From: Acidovorax sp. NO-1 | Lineage (GTDB): Bacteria; Pseudomonadota; Gammaproteobacteria; Burkholderiales; Burkholderiaceae_C | Length of the DNA stretch: 51,357 nucleotides | Assembly: GCF_000238595.1 (NCBI RefSeq) | Contig: NZ_AGTS01000008.1 | Span: forward strand, 1 to 51,357 | Reading direction: 5' to 3' | Shown here: positions 15,899-25,368 of the stretch, piece by piece | How the letters are laid out: every line of letters begins with the position of its first letter | Numbering within the stretch: the first letter of the stretch is position 1 | The notes under the pieces: generated by a model | What the model was told of the DNA's origin: nothing | The model's input: the letters and a program-made list of their open reading frames with translations, nothing else | Database searches by the model: none | Program-made: the position numbers and the translations under genes

Positions 15899-17226
15899 CC
15901 GTCCGCACGCTCCAAGTCCTCATCAACGGTGCCCTGGTGGGCACGCTGCGTGATGCGGACAACATCTGGGCGTTCCAGTACGCCAGCACCTGGCTGGAAA
16001 GCCCCAGCGCATTTTCGCTGGCCCCCTCCATCCCTTTGGTCAGCGAATGGCAGGTGGACGGCGCATCGGTGCGGCCCGTGCAGTGGTTCTTTGACAACCT
16101 GCTGCCCGAGGAACTGATGCGCCAGGTACTGGCAAAAGAGGTGGAAGTCGAGTCCACGGATGCTTTTGGCATGCTGGAGCGCATGGGCATGGAGTCCGCT
16201 GGGGCTCTGGTGCTGCAGGCAGAGGGCGCAGCGCAAGCCGAAAAGGGCACGCTGCCGCTTTCCTGGAACGACCTGTCACAGCGCATCCGCAACCTGCCCA
16301 GGGCATCACTGAACAAGGACGCTCCCAAGCGCATGTCTCTGGCCGGGGCCCAGCACAAGATGGTGGTCCTCTTCGACCCCGAGCGCAAGGAGCTGAGCGA
16401 GCCCCTGAAAGGCACACCGTCCACCCACATCCTCAAGCCGAACTCCACGGCCGAGGGCTACCCCAACTCAGTGATCAACGAGACGTTCACCATGTTGCTG
16501 GCCGCGCGCCTGGGGCTCAACGTGCCTGAGGTCTGGAACTTGTACCTGCCAGAGGCTGCGTTCATCATCACGCGCTTCGACCGCGAACCAGGGCCAACCG
16601 AGCCGATCCGCCTGCATGCGCTGGACGGCATCCAGGTGCTCAACGAGCCCGCCCACAACAAATACACCAGCGCGACCCTTCCAAAGCTCAAAGTCCTCAT
16701 CGGCCAGTGCCGCAACAAGGCGCTGGCGCGCATGGAGGTGTACCGCTGGATCGTCTTCAACACGATGGTGGGGAACTCGGACGCGCACTTGAAGAACATC
16801 TCGTTCCTGGTGGACCATGACGGCAAGCGCGTGGCGCCTTTCTACGACCTTCTGTGCACCGCGGTGTACCACACGCGGGTGTACAGCGACGACGCTGTGG
16901 TGTGGCCCAACGAAAAGCTGGCATCCCCCATTGCTGGAGCGAACTTCTTCTCGGACGTGACCTACGAAAAGCTGATCGATACCGGCATGGAACTGGGGCT
17001 TCCCAAGTCCACCGCAGCGCGAGAGGTTGGAAAGATCGTGGGCAAGCTGCAAGATGCCGCCGACGAGATCGCAGCAAAGCTGGAGGGCATCATGCGCGAT
17101 CCAGGCGCCCCGCAAGGCGCTCCGACCAGAGAGACTATGGGCGCTGAAACCCATCTGCTGCGCTCCATCTGCAAGATCGTGATCGCGGACATGCTGGCGC
17201 GTGTGCGCTTGCCAACCCACCCGTGA
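15895..17226 (+). CDS. hipA: HipA-type serine/threonine kinase toxin
   Basis: HipA kinases phosphorylate translation factors such as glutamyl-tRNA synthetase and induce growth arrest. The 443-aa product has the N-terminal HipA_N-like region (RPVQWFFDNLLPE), the conserved SLAGAQHKMVVL segment, a STHILKP strand, the catalytic loop GNSDAHLKNISF with Asp296, and FYDLL after it. Length is usual for the family. It overlaps hipB by ATGA, as expected for a coupled toxin-antitoxin operon. GC-rich codon use matches its neighbours. Confidence 0.93.
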   Translation: MTVRTLQVLINGALVGTLRDADNIWAFQYASTWLESPSAFSLAPSIPLVSEWQVDGASVRPVQWFFDNLLPEELMRQVLAKEVEVESTDAFGMLERMGMESAGALVLQAEGAAQAEKGTLPLSWNDLSQRIRNLPRASLNKDAPKRMSLAGAQHKMVVLFDPERKELSEPLKGTPSTHILKPNSTAEGYPNSVINETFTMLLAARLGLNVPEVWNLYLPEAAFIITRFDREPGPTEPIRLHALDGIQVLNEPAHNKYTSATLPKLKVLIGQCRNKALARMEVYRWIVFNTMVGNSDAHLKNISFLVDHDGKRVAPFYDLLCTAVYHTRVYSDDAVVWPNEKLASPIAGANFFSDVTYEKLIDTGMELGLPKSTAAREVGKIVGKLQDAADEIAAKLEGIMRDPGAPQGAPTRETMGAETHLLRSICKIVIADMLARVRLPTHP

Positions 17227-17236
17227 AGGAGCCCCG

Positions 17237-17593
17237 ATGACCAAACCTTTCAGCGTCAGCGCAGCCGTTCCGAAACCGAGCCGTCGCAACCCCTTCAAGG
17301 CAGGGGGACAGCCCGCCCGCCAGTTCGAACAAATGCGCAAGCTCTACGCTGAGGGCCACCGCGACCTCTTGCGCTTGGGACCGGCACGGTGCATGGGCAA
17401 CAACATGGCCGTGGCCTTCTGGCGGGGCTACGACAGCACCCCACCGCACACCATTGCCAAGGACACCCCCTTGTGGGCCTGCTATCGGGCGGGGCAGGCC
17501 CAGCGTCTGCTGGACGATGAGCAGGACCGCTATGTGCCGCCCCGGACCAATTCCATCGTGCAGGTGGAAGCCCACGCAGGTGCTCCCCGCTGA
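17237..17593 (+). CDS. Hypothetical protein behind hipA
   Basis: A 118-aa protein starting 10 bases after hipA, with AAGGAG before the ATG. It has a basic N-terminus (PKPSRRNPFKAGG) and a compact middle containing MAVAFWRGYDS. Not recognised. Its position suggests co-transcription with hipBA, but nothing ties it to the toxin function. Confidence 0.6.
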   Translation: MTKPFSVSAAVPKPSRRNPFKAGGQPARQFEQMRKLYAEGHRDLLRLGPARCMGNNMAVAFWRGYDSTPPHTIAKDTPLWACYRAGQAQRLLDDEQDRYVPPRTNSIVQVEAHAGAPR

Positions 17594-17625
17594 CGGGCGC
17601 ACCATGCCCAGATGGAGCGAGTCCT

Positions 17626-17931
17626 GTGAGCACTGACCTGAAGCCCCAGCGCAAACTTTCCGCCACTGAACAGGCAGCGCTACGCGTGCTGCAGGAGCAA
17701 GGCGGCTCCCTGATCGAGTGGCGCGTGCCCGAGACCACCGACAAAGACCCGGTGTTCGGCACCATCACCCCCGGCATGCCCGTGTACCGCAAGCTGGAGC
17801 GGCAGGGCTTGGTGTTCTTCACGGAAGAAGACCCGTTTGACCTTCCTGGCGACCCGCTTGACGGCTTCCAGTTTTCCAGCGAGATCTACCTGACGGACGA
17901 AGGCAAAGCGGTGCTCCGCTCAGCGGCATAA
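17626..17931 (+). CDS. Hypothetical winged-helix-like protein
   Basis: A 101-aa protein starting at GTG with GGAG upstream. The sequence pattern (LSATEQAALRVLQEQGG, then YRKLERQGLVFF and YLTDEGKAVL) reads like a small winged-helix fold ending with the usual LTDEG turn, so DNA binding is possible. It follows the 17237 gene by 32 bases. Family not identified. Confidence 0.55.
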   Translation: MSTDLKPQRKLSATEQAALRVLQEQGGSLIEWRVPETTDKDPVFGTITPGMPVYRKLERQGLVFFTEEDPFDLPGDPLDGFQFSSEIYLTDEGKAVLRSAA

Positions 17932-17960
17932 ATCCATCAATACATTCATATAGCTATTGC

Positions 17961-18001
17961 ATTGCAATTAATTGCAATTGATAATTGCAGCAACTGCAAT
18001 T
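17961..18001. promoter_or_regulatory. Two palindromic ATTGCAATT-type operator sites
   Basis: ATTGCAATTAATTGCAAT (17961-17978) is a perfect 18-bp palindrome. AATTGCAG-CAA-CTGCAATT (17983-18001) is a second one with a three-base centre. They end eight bases before the ATG at 18009. Related motifs occur upstream of the H-NS-like gene and the actin gene. Confidence 0.65.
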
Positions 18002-18008
18002 CAATACT

Positions 18009-18350
18009 ATGAATCCTTCCCACCTGTGTGATGCCCGCTGCGGCGGCATGTCGCCCGACACCCTGACGCCGGTCCCGAGTCTTCAACCCGTGCCCGTTGT
18101 CACCGAGGAATCGGCCTCTGACGAGCTGGTAGAGGCTCCCCCGCATCAACTGAAATCTGCCGGGATTGACCAGGTGCTGGGAGCGCTTCGGGCTGGGGGC
18201 TCCATCACCAAGCTGCCCAGCAGCTTCTACAGCGGCGGCTACAGCTACACCCATGTGCTAACGACGAAGCGTGGTACGCAGTACCGCGTGAGCAAGCAAG
18301 TCATGCGCTGGGTGCCAGACACCGCGATTGCTGGCCAAGCGCAGCCCTGA
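18009..18350 (+). CDS. Hypothetical small protein
   Basis: A 113-aa protein beginning at the ATG after the AT-rich operator pair. The C-terminal half (VLGALRAGGSITKLPSSFYS...YRVSKQVMRWV) looks like a small helical DNA-binding or adaptor domain, but I cannot name it. It lies 120 bases ahead of the AAA+ gene on the same strand and may share its regulation. Confidence 0.5.
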   Translation: MNPSHLCDARCGGMSPDTLTPVPSLQPVPVVTEESASDELVEAPPHQLKSAGIDQVLGALRAGGSITKLPSSFYSGGYSYTHVLTTKRGTQYRVSKQVMRWVPDTAIAGQAQP

Positions 18351-18470
18351 CCCATTCACCAAAAGCAAATCGCAAGTCATTGATTCTGATTGTGATTTCG
18401 AAAATTTGAACAGCGGCAGCACCAAGGGCTGGCACGCACACCAGCCTCACGCACACGTTTTGGAGAACCA

Positions 18471-20081
18471 ATGTCCCTGACAGTCAGCCCCGAACTCATC
18501 GCCGCAACGAACTCCAGCTTGCTTCAAACCTATCGCGAAGATGCTGACAGAGCCCGCCGCGACGTGGAGATTCACACAGCGAAGTTGAGCGATGAGGGCA
18601 TGAGCGACCTGATCGCTGCGGCCCGTGCTGTGGAAGACAACAAGACCGAACGCGCACTCGAATCCATTTTGCTGGCCAGGGCTGGCAAGTTCGACAAGCC
18701 GGTACCGAATTTCAAGGCTTTCCAGGCGGTTTTGCTTGAGTTCATCAAGGCTGATCTGATCGACGGGTGGATTTACGTGACCGGCCCCGATGGGAAGCTG
18801 TACCCCCAGCTCGTGACGGATGTCACCTTTGAAAGCGGCCAGGACTATCGGCGCAACGGGACCCCAATGGTGATGATTGCGACCGCCAGCTACGGGTTCA
18901 GCCGCGACGGCAACTACAAGCCCACTTTTGGCGTGTTCACGCGCCGGCATGCGTTCCATCCCCAGATCGTTGCAAAGCGCCGTGTCGCGGACATTCTGGC
19001 CGAGCAGGGTATCTACAAGGAAACGCCAGCACTGAAGGCGGCGCACCAAGAGAGCCTGAAGCTGCACTACGGGGGTATTCAAAGCGCCTTTTCTCAGCAA
19101 TTCCGCATCAAGGGGAAAGCCTTCCACTCGGAGTCCCGTGACGGCAATGATGGCGATGACCTGACGGGGCGCCGAGTGATCCACGATCTCGATGCCGGGG
19201 ACTACGAAGCCGTGGTGCGCCATACAGACTCAGCACTATTCGATGCGGATGATGGCGTGGGCCAAGTGCCAGAGCATCCAGTGGTCAGGGTGTTTGACTT
19301 GAGCAGCCACGGTTTCTACTGGGTTCACGCGGACAACATGGAGCCCTACGTCTACGACGAATCGCTACGCCACAAGCTGGTCCTGCCCGACACTCACCGC
19401 GATCTGTTGGACGTTCTCACCACGGACCTCGATGCCTTCGTGAACGACATCATCGAAACCAATAGCGCCACCAACGTGATCTTGTGCAAAGGCGTGGCGG
19501 GCGTCGGCAAGACGCTGACGGCCGAGGTGTACGCCGAGCTGATCAACCGGCCCCTGTACGCCATCCACGCGGGCACCTTGGGCACCACAGCCGAGGAGAT
19601 CGAAAAAAACCTAAAAATGGTCTTTGACCGTGCCACGCGCTGGGATTGCGCGCTGCTGCTGGATGAGGCGGATGTGTTCGTGGTCAAGCGCGGCGACAGC
19701 ATCGAGCAGAACGCCATCGTGGCTGTGTTCCTGCGAGTGCTGGAGTACACCAAGGCGCTGATGTTCATGACCACCAACAGAGTGGACGACATTGACGACG
19801 CCATCATTTCACGGTGCGCGGCCATCATCGAATTCGCCGTTCCGGGTGCGGAGCATGCAGCGGCCATTTGGAAGGTGATGGCAACCCAGTTCAAAGCCGA
19901 TTTGTCCCTCGATCTGATCGCCCAACTGGTGGACCTCTTCCCAGGCATTGCTCCGCGCGACATCAAGATGCTGCTGCGGCTGGCATTGCGCGTCTCGAAG
20001 GCCCACGGCGAGCCCCTCGATGTGGCCACGTTCCGCCGCTGCGCCATGTTCCGTGCCATCACCATGAAAGCCGAAGCCTGA
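18471..20081 (+). CDS. AAA+ ATPase, first gene of a putative three-gene system
   Basis: A 536-aa protein. Residues 1-~320 are an unassigned N-terminal region; the rest is a AAA+ module with Walker A GVAGVGKT (~341-348), Walker B ALLLDEADVF (~394-403), a TTNR sensor-1 strand (~433-436) and an ISRCA arginine-finger region ~10 residues on. The closest general type is the single-ring remodelling AAA+ class. No peptidase, helicase or membrane part is visible. The next gene starts three bases after its stop, so the pair is translationally linked. With the 1159-aa protein and the nuclease that follow, I infer a multi-gene defence or maintenance system. Confidence 0.8.
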   Translation: MSLTVSPELIAATNSSLLQTYREDADRARRDVEIHTAKLSDEGMSDLIAAARAVEDNKTERALESILLARAGKFDKPVPNFKAFQAVLLEFIKADLIDGWIYVTGPDGKLYPQLVTDVTFESGQDYRRNGTPMVMIATASYGFSRDGNYKPTFGVFTRRHAFHPQIVAKRRVADILAEQGIYKETPALKAAHQESLKLHYGGIQSAFSQQFRIKGKAFHSESRDGNDGDDLTGRRVIHDLDAGDYEAVVRHTDSALFDADDGVGQVPEHPVVRVFDLSSHGFYWVHADNMEPYVYDESLRHKLVLPDTHRDLLDVLTTDLDAFVNDIIETNSATNVILCKGVAGVGKTLTAEVYAELINRPLYAIHAGTLGTTAEEIEKNLKMVFDRATRWDCALLLDEADVFVVKRGDSIEQNAIVAVFLRVLEYTKALMFMTTNRVDDIDDAIISRCAAIIEFAVPGAEHAAAIWKVMATQFKADLSLDLIAQLVDLFPGIAPRDIKMLLRLALRVSKAHGEPLDVATFRRCAMFRAITMKAEA

Positions 20082-20084
20082 GCC

Positions 20085-23000
20085 ATGACCAACCACCCAG
20101 TGGCGCACACCGACGCTGAAGTCCACTCTCTGGGACGGTTCCAGACCCTTCAGGCGGGCCAGTATTGGCGCTCCCTTGTCAACGTGCCCGAGGAGGGCAT
20201 CGATGCGGGCATGGTGCTGCTGATCCAATCTATTCGATTGGTGGATGACAAGCCCCATACGGTAGTTCTGCGCCCCCACCCCCTCAAGTTGGGCCAGTCC
20301 CTGTATCTGGAGATCCCTCAGGAGGAGGGCGGCACACTGCGGTCATGGTTCCGCTACGCCGAACACCGTTTCCTGCTGGACGACTTCCTGTCCCGATTTG
20401 AGTTCGAGCCAGACCACCAGAAAATCCGAAATGCAGAGGTGCAGGCGGTGCAGGCACGCATCGGCGCGCTTCAAGACGAGCTGGTGCAGGGCCAGAGCAA
20501 CCCGGCCCTGATCGCCGCCCTCGTGCACGAAAAAGAGGCCGAGAAAGCCGCTAAACAGGCCCAGGCCGAGAAGCAAAACGACTCTGAGCCCCACGCTGGC
20601 CAAGAGCCCCCCAAGCTCCCCGCGCAGCTGGAGCCTCCCGTGAATGCCGCCGAGGTGGTGGACATGGCCACTGGTACGGTTGCTCAGGCCATCGAGGGCG
20701 GACTATCGCCGGAGCGGATGGCCGCGCTGCGCGCCGCTGCGAATCGCCAGCACGAGATTGCCACCGTGCGGGCCCAGTGGATCGAGGGCAAGACAAAGGA
20801 AATCGCCAACGTCATCCAGCAGCTCACACCCTTTTACAGCGAACAGGCTGCAGCAGCCCTGGCGCAGACCGAGGACGTGCGCGCCTTTGTGTCGGATCTC
20901 CTGAGGGGGATTGAGTCGCTGGACCTGTACCTGGGCAAGGATGTGGAGGTGCAGACGGTGCGAGAAGGGAAGGGGGCTTCCCGCGAGGTGCCTCTGACCT
21001 TCGTGCAGCGCAAATTGCTGGCCGACGAGGAGCTGGCTGTCTGGGCGGATGTGGACGAGAGGTTCGACCACACAAGTGACGATCAGCTTTTTGACGCGCT
21101 GCGCGAGCATGACGGCCTGGTTGAGCAGATCTTCCCCACCGAGCGCTGCGTGCTGGTGATGGCAACCACACGGCGCAATATCGACTATGGGGATTCGTGG
21201 TCGAACATGGCCCGCAATGCCCAGAACAAGGTGGTGTACCTGCTGGTGCGCGACGGCATGAACATCCACCGGGTGTTTTCGCCCGTGGAGTCCCACCTGG
21301 GGGCTGACAGGCTGTTCCCGACGCAAGACGATCAGGATGGGGTTTTCCGGGGGCTCGACGGCACCCGAATCAAGTTCGAGGACGTGGCCTACACGGACCA
21401 CCTGCGCAAGCATGAGCGGTTTGCCTTGCACTTCAAGCGTTTTCTGCTGCTGGCCTGCGGCCTCGACCACCGGCTGAAGCTATTCGGCGACTTCTACGAG
21501 GGTCCCGAGTCGCTGGACTTCGTTTCCATGGTGTTCCAAGAGCGGTATTGCCGGTTCCTGCATGACGACGACGCCAGCACCATGATCGCGGGTGGCACCA
21601 AGCGTCCGGGATTTGAGGAATGGCTCTCCAGCATGAACGGCTACCTGCGCTCCGGTTCGCGGGTGCTCTGCAACTGGTACAGCCTGATGACCCCGCAGAC
21701 GGCGCCGGGGGCCTGCAAGGATCTGTACGGGAGCAGTCGCGAAGGTGTTCATTTCACGTCCAAGCCGCTCGCGCGGGTCGAGTGCGCCGTTGTCTACCGC
21801 GAGGTCGACCAACTGTGCGTGGACGTGCGGGTGCAGAAGGACACGTTTCGCAGCGACCGGAAATTCAACTGCAAGGTGTCCCTGCTCAAGCTGCGGCGCT
21901 CGGACTGGTCAGGCGATGAGGTGCCGTTCCTGGTGCTGGATGCCGTTGATCCGGTTGACCTGCGCTGGTACATCCAGCACCGGGGAACGCGGGCGAGGCA
22001 TCTGGAGTACATCCGGTTTTTCAAGCGGGCGCTGAAGCTCATCGAGAGCGACCGTGCGTCCGAGGCCGGCGCGAGGGCCCAGCTGCTGCAGGCCTTGCGT
22101 GATGGCGGTGTCGGCGAAGTGGCAGAGCGCTCCACGCTGGTCGACCGCGCGGTGATTGCATGGCGTGCAGCGAACCGGGGCCAGGCGCTGCCGCAGTTCG
22201 ACGGCGCCAGCCCCGCCGATGCCAAGGCCTGGAAGTCGCTTCTGGACCAGATGTTCGTGATGGCGGGCGACGGCAAGGAGGACACCCGCAAGGCTGACGC
22301 CGAGGCCTTGGCGCGGAGGCTGGGCTACGAGCCCCTGCGGCTGGTGCTCTCTGGCGATGCGAAGTACATGCTTTACGCAGCGCCCAAGGACGACGAATGC
22401 GACAACCGGCTGGAGCCCCACGCTTGGGTGCACCGGATCAGCCTGGAACGGGGCTCAGAGGGGTTTTCTGAGGTGCGACGCCGCTGGGAGATCCTGCCCG
22501 AGCGTGATGCCTCGGTCACCGTCTTGGCCCAGTGGCCCGATCCCCTGGGGTGGACGGCACGGCGCAGCCGGTTTGCCAGCATCGGCCGCAAGGCAAGCAT
22601 CTTCGCGGTGGTGGAGGAATGGCGCGAGCAGCTCGCTCCTTTCACCGCGCCCATGGATGAGGCTACCTTTGCCCACACCATTGCGCAGTGGCGGCGCTCC
22701 CGCGAAGGCATGAAAAGCAATGGCTACGTGAGGGTGATGCAATTGGCCATCCCCTTTGCCGCCGTTCTGCATGAGGGGCTGGTGTGGTACCTGTGCGTTG
22801 GATCGACGCAGCCTCAGGTGTTGATGTCCCGCTTCGCGCCGAGTCAGAAGTCCGTGGAGGATTTCAAAGCCATCTTCGTGAAGTCCTACGGGGACAAGAG
22901 CAGAGGCCGTGCGTTCTTCAATGGGAACCCTGATCACCCCGCATGGGGGCTCTTCGCAGTCTCTGCCGCCGACTACCTCGACCATGACGGGGTGTTCGTT

Positions 23001-23564
23001 CACGATGACATGGGCGTTTCGGTCGAAAAACTCGCAGGGGGCTCCATCAGTCCGCTGTTGGGGGATTGGTTCGAAGCCTGGCGTAGTCGCTACCCCAAGT
23101 CGGCGCTGTGGACAGCACCGGGGGTGGTAGATCCAAACGGACGGCTGTCCCTTGACGCGATCCTGTCCATTGCCCTGCCAGAGGACTACCAGCCAGTGCG
23201 GGTGCGAGAGATCACCCTTCGGCCCCACGATGACCCGGACAACACCCCGGAGTACGGGCACTGGTTTGACCTGTCGCCTCTACCGGATGCCGACGTGGAT
23301 GACGATGGCTCAGGGCGACCTGGAGCCTTTCGCGGCCATGGTGTGCTGGATGAGTTGGTCAAGGGCCCCATATCGAGGGTGCGCGGTGGCTCAGGGTGGT
23401 CCAGCACATCCTGGGATGCGATCAGCCCCTCCAAGGCCGTCGCCAAGCTCCAGCGGGAGCACCGCCATGTGGTGGCTGCAGCAAATCTGCCAGAGGCCCC
23501 CCAGCCGCCCGAGGGCTTCGAGCGCTGGTATGTCATGCGTTTGAATGAAGGAAGTAGCGTGTAG
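20085..23564 (+). CDS. Very large protein of unknown family (1159 aa)
   Basis: The largest gene in the window. Residues ~100-170 are a charged Ala/Gln/Lys-rich helical segment likely to be coiled coil; ~215-300 are also helical. The middle (~340-640) contains a Trp/Tyr/Asp-rich block beginning ERCVLVMATTRRNIDYGDSW; the C-terminal third is mixed alpha/beta with many aromatic residues. There is no Walker A motif, signal peptide or membrane helix, and I do not recognise the family. It starts three bases after the AAA+ gene, and a nuclease-like gene follows 44 bases later. Such size and context fit a scaffold or sensor of a defence system; that is inference. Confidence 0.75.
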   Translation: MTNHPVAHTDAEVHSLGRFQTLQAGQYWRSLVNVPEEGIDAGMVLLIQSIRLVDDKPHTVVLRPHPLKLGQSLYLEIPQEEGGTLRSWFRYAEHRFLLDDFLSRFEFEPDHQKIRNAEVQAVQARIGALQDELVQGQSNPALIAALVHEKEAEKAAKQAQAEKQNDSEPHAGQEPPKLPAQLEPPVNAAEVVDMATGTVAQAIEGGLSPERMAALRAAANRQHEIATVRAQWIEGKTKEIANVIQQLTPFYSEQAAAALAQTEDVRAFVSDLLRGIESLDLYLGKDVEVQTVREGKGASREVPLTFVQRKLLADEELAVWADVDERFDHTSDDQLFDALREHDGLVEQIFPTERCVLVMATTRRNIDYGDSWSNMARNAQNKVVYLLVRDGMNIHRVFSPVESHLGADRLFPTQDDQDGVFRGLDGTRIKFEDVAYTDHLRKHERFALHFKRFLLLACGLDHRLKLFGDFYEGPESLDFVSMVFQERYCRFLHDDDASTMIAGGTKRPGFEEWLSSMNGYLRSGSRVLCNWYSLMTPQTAPGACKDLYGSSREGVHFTSKPLARVECAVVYREVDQLCVDVRVQKDTFRSDRKFNCKVSLLKLRRSDWSGDEVPFLVLDAVDPVDLRWYIQHRGTRARHLEYIRFFKRALKLIESDRASEAGARAQLLQALRDGGVGEVAERSTLVDRAVIAWRAANRGQALPQFDGASPADAKAWKSLLDQMFVMAGDGKEDTRKADAEALARRLGYEPLRLVLSGDAKYMLYAAPKDDECDNRLEPHAWVHRISLERGSEGFSEVRRRWEILPERDASVTVLAQWPDPLGWTARRSRFASIGRKASIFAVVEEWREQLAPFTAPMDEATFAHTIAQWRRSREGMKSNGYVRVMQLAIPFAAVLHEGLVWYLCVGSTQPQVLMSRFAPSQKSVEDFKAIFVKSYGDKSRGRAFFNGNPDHPAWGLFAVSAADYLDHDGVFVHDDMGVSVEKLAGGSISPLLGDWFEAWRSRYPKSALWTAPGVVDPNGRLSLDAILSIALPEDYQPVRVREITLRPHDDPDNTPEYGHWFDLSPLPDADVDDDGSGRPGAFRGHGVLDELVKGPISRVRGGSGWSSTSWDAISPSKAVAKLQREHRHVVAAANLPEAPQPPEGFERWYVMRLNEGSSV

Positions 23565-23608
23565 AGGCGTCGACGAAAATCTCCTTTTGTTCTTCAACAG
23601 GGAATGAC

Positions 23609-24502
23609 ATGACAGCGCCGCAGCTTTCAATGATCGAACAGATTCGCAAGCACGCACAGGAGGTACAAGAGGAACTGCCTGAAGCATCATGGGAGGACCA
23701 TATTTACACATTGGCGGTGAGGTTGCTGAACACGACTTTCGGCAAAGACTGGTTAGAGCACCACGTACTAGCCAGTGATGACAAGTCTCCCTTCTTCCGC
23801 AATCTCAATGCCGCCGCTGGGGACGACTCGTTCCATCGGGCGCGTGTCGTTGATCTCGCCGAAACCATCCTCAACCTTCAGAAGGTTCCAGGCGTGATCG
23901 ATGTCCTGCGCGAGATGAAGCTTGGCCACATCGAAGATCGATTTGCTGAGCTGGAGGTGGGCAAGATGCTGGCTTTGGCGGGCACAAAGTTCAATTACGT
24001 AACACCTAGTGGCCTTCGCGGCAGCAGCTACGACCTGGAGATCGCGACGCCGGCCGGAGTGGTGTGTGCGGACGTTAAGTGCAAAGTCGAGAGCAACCTC
24101 ACCCCGAGCGGGGGCGCGATTGTTACCACCCTCAAGGGGGCACGCACGCAGCTGCCAGATGATCAGATGGGGGCGTTCTTCCTCAAGTTTCCGCAGTCCT
24201 GGGCACCCGACGGCGACATCAAGCCGCTGATTCCGATGCTGGAGCAAGCTGCTGGCGAATTCTTGCGCGCAACGAGACGCGTCGTAGCGGTCGTGATGTA
24301 CTTCAACTTTGTCTTGCCCATAGCGGGTGGTCTAGGTGTCTATAACGTGTATAGGCAGGTGCCCAACTCGCGGCACAAGTTCGGAACGGGTGAGGTCTTC
24401 GTTCTGCCCCCAGACCACCAGCCGTTCATGGCACCGCGCCCAGACTGGATTCGGTTGGCCGAAGTCTGCAAGTTAGCGCCACCGATTTCGCCCAGCACAT
24501 GA
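23609..24502 (+). CDS. PD-(D/E)XK-type nuclease candidate
   Basis: A 297-aa protein. Residues ~111-160 carry the expected order for a restriction-like nuclease: a helix with conserved acid (RFAELEVGKML), then YDLEI (Asp ~141) and a strand ending ADVKCK, so Asp, Asp and Lys are placed as in a D-(x)n-(D/E)xK active site. An N-terminal helical domain (1-105) and a C-terminal domain of unknown type flank it. GGGA lies before the ATG. It is the third gene of the unit with the AAA+ ATPase and the 1159-aa protein, suggesting a nuclease effector. Confidence 0.65.
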   Translation: MTAPQLSMIEQIRKHAQEVQEELPEASWEDHIYTLAVRLLNTTFGKDWLEHHVLASDDKSPFFRNLNAAAGDDSFHRARVVDLAETILNLQKVPGVIDVLREMKLGHIEDRFAELEVGKMLALAGTKFNYVTPSGLRGSSYDLEIATPAGVVCADVKCKVESNLTPSGGAIVTTLKGARTQLPDDQMGAFFLKFPQSWAPDGDIKPLIPMLEQAAGEFLRATRRVVAVVMYFNFVLPIAGGLGVYNVYRQVPNSRHKFGTGEVFVLPPDHQPFMAPRPDWIRLAEVCKLAPPISPST

Positions 24503-24529
24503 GCGTGGTCAGTGGTACGGCGCAGTCAA

Positions 24530-24785
24530 TCAGGTAGCCGTGTGCGCGGAAATCGCGTACTGGCAACTACGCGGCCACCCAAGCATTCGCAGCCGAGGCC
24601 AGAGGTGTGCAGTGGTTGGGCTATGAATCGGTGAGAGCGCCATGTGAGGCCTGTGCCGTGGCGTTCGAGCCTGAGGCACTTTTCGAGCCTCCTGGCTGTA
24701 TTGACTCGACTCGCCAGCGCTGGATTTGCCGCAGCAAGATCATGCTGATGGCGAGCGGGATTTCGAAGGTTAACCCAGGTGCACG
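24530..24785 (+). pseudogene. Remnant of a RES-domain toxin gene
   Basis: In one frame the DNA encodes CAEIAYWQLR (about 24543-24572), as in the N-terminal half of RES toxins. In another frame it encodes NYAATQAFAAEARGVQWLGY and then SVRAPCEACAVAFEPEAL (about 24562-24680), the C-terminal half of the same domain, followed by a QRW segment. The two pieces are out of frame and the middle of the domain is missing. A complete RES gene of different sequence lies at 40772-41350. Confidence 0.65.
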
Positions 24786-24810
24786 CTGTGGAGGTGCACT
24801 CAGGGGTTAG

Positions 24811-25368
24811 TCAGCGAGGTAGCCAGCCCTTTTCGGTTTTAATCATTTCGAAAGTGCCTTCGATCACTGGACCTTCGCCCTTGGTAATAGACCGTCCATA
24901 GAGGTGCTGATTTGCTGGGATGTTCACAATTGATTTCATTAAAGTCGCATACTGCGCTGGGCAATTGTCCGTCCAATACTTATCGGCCTGTCTTTGAGCT
25001 TTACCTGCATCATGAAGAGCGGCATAAAATTTGGCCGCTGAATCCGAGTCGTGCATATTGTAGTCGTCCATACTGACCTTGGGCTCTTTTGCGGAATCGG
25101 ACCAAAGATTTTCGTATGCAACGTCTTGGACGAAAGCCATCTTATATGAAAAGTCCACAATATAATGGTCGCCTCGGTCGGCTCCATTCGTCTTGGTAAT
25201 GTCAGTGGGTGTGACCATTTTGCACCCGCTCCAGTATTCATTGATCGGAGCGGTCAAATCTTTTGCTTCGGGAATAGAGGATGGTAGACATCCTGTTAAT
25301 AAACCAATGAAAACTAATGCGACCGCTTTTTTGGCGTCACTACTGAAAATCCTGTTTTTTTGGCGCAT
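24811..25368 (-). CDS. Putative lipoprotein
   Basis: A 185-aa protein with a type II signal peptide: basic start (MRQKNR), hydrophobic stretch AVALVFIGL and lipobox LLTG-C27. The mature part is hydrophilic, with Tyr/Asp-rich stretches, and would be anchored to the inner or outer membrane facing the periplasm. The gene is clearly AT-richer than its neighbours, a sign of separate acquisition. Surface or periplasmic entry-exclusion-type lipoproteins are common on plasmids, but nothing here proves that role. Confidence 0.7.
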   Translation of the reverse strand: MRQKNRIFSSDAKKAVALVFIGLLTGCLPSSIPEAKDLTAPINEYWSGCKMVTPTDITKTNGADRGDHYIVDFSYKMAFVQDVAYENLWSDSAKEPKVSMDDYNMHDSDSAAKFYAALHDAGKAQRQADKYWTDNCPAQYATLMKSIVNIPANQHLYGRSITKGEGPVIEGTFEMIKTEKGWLPR

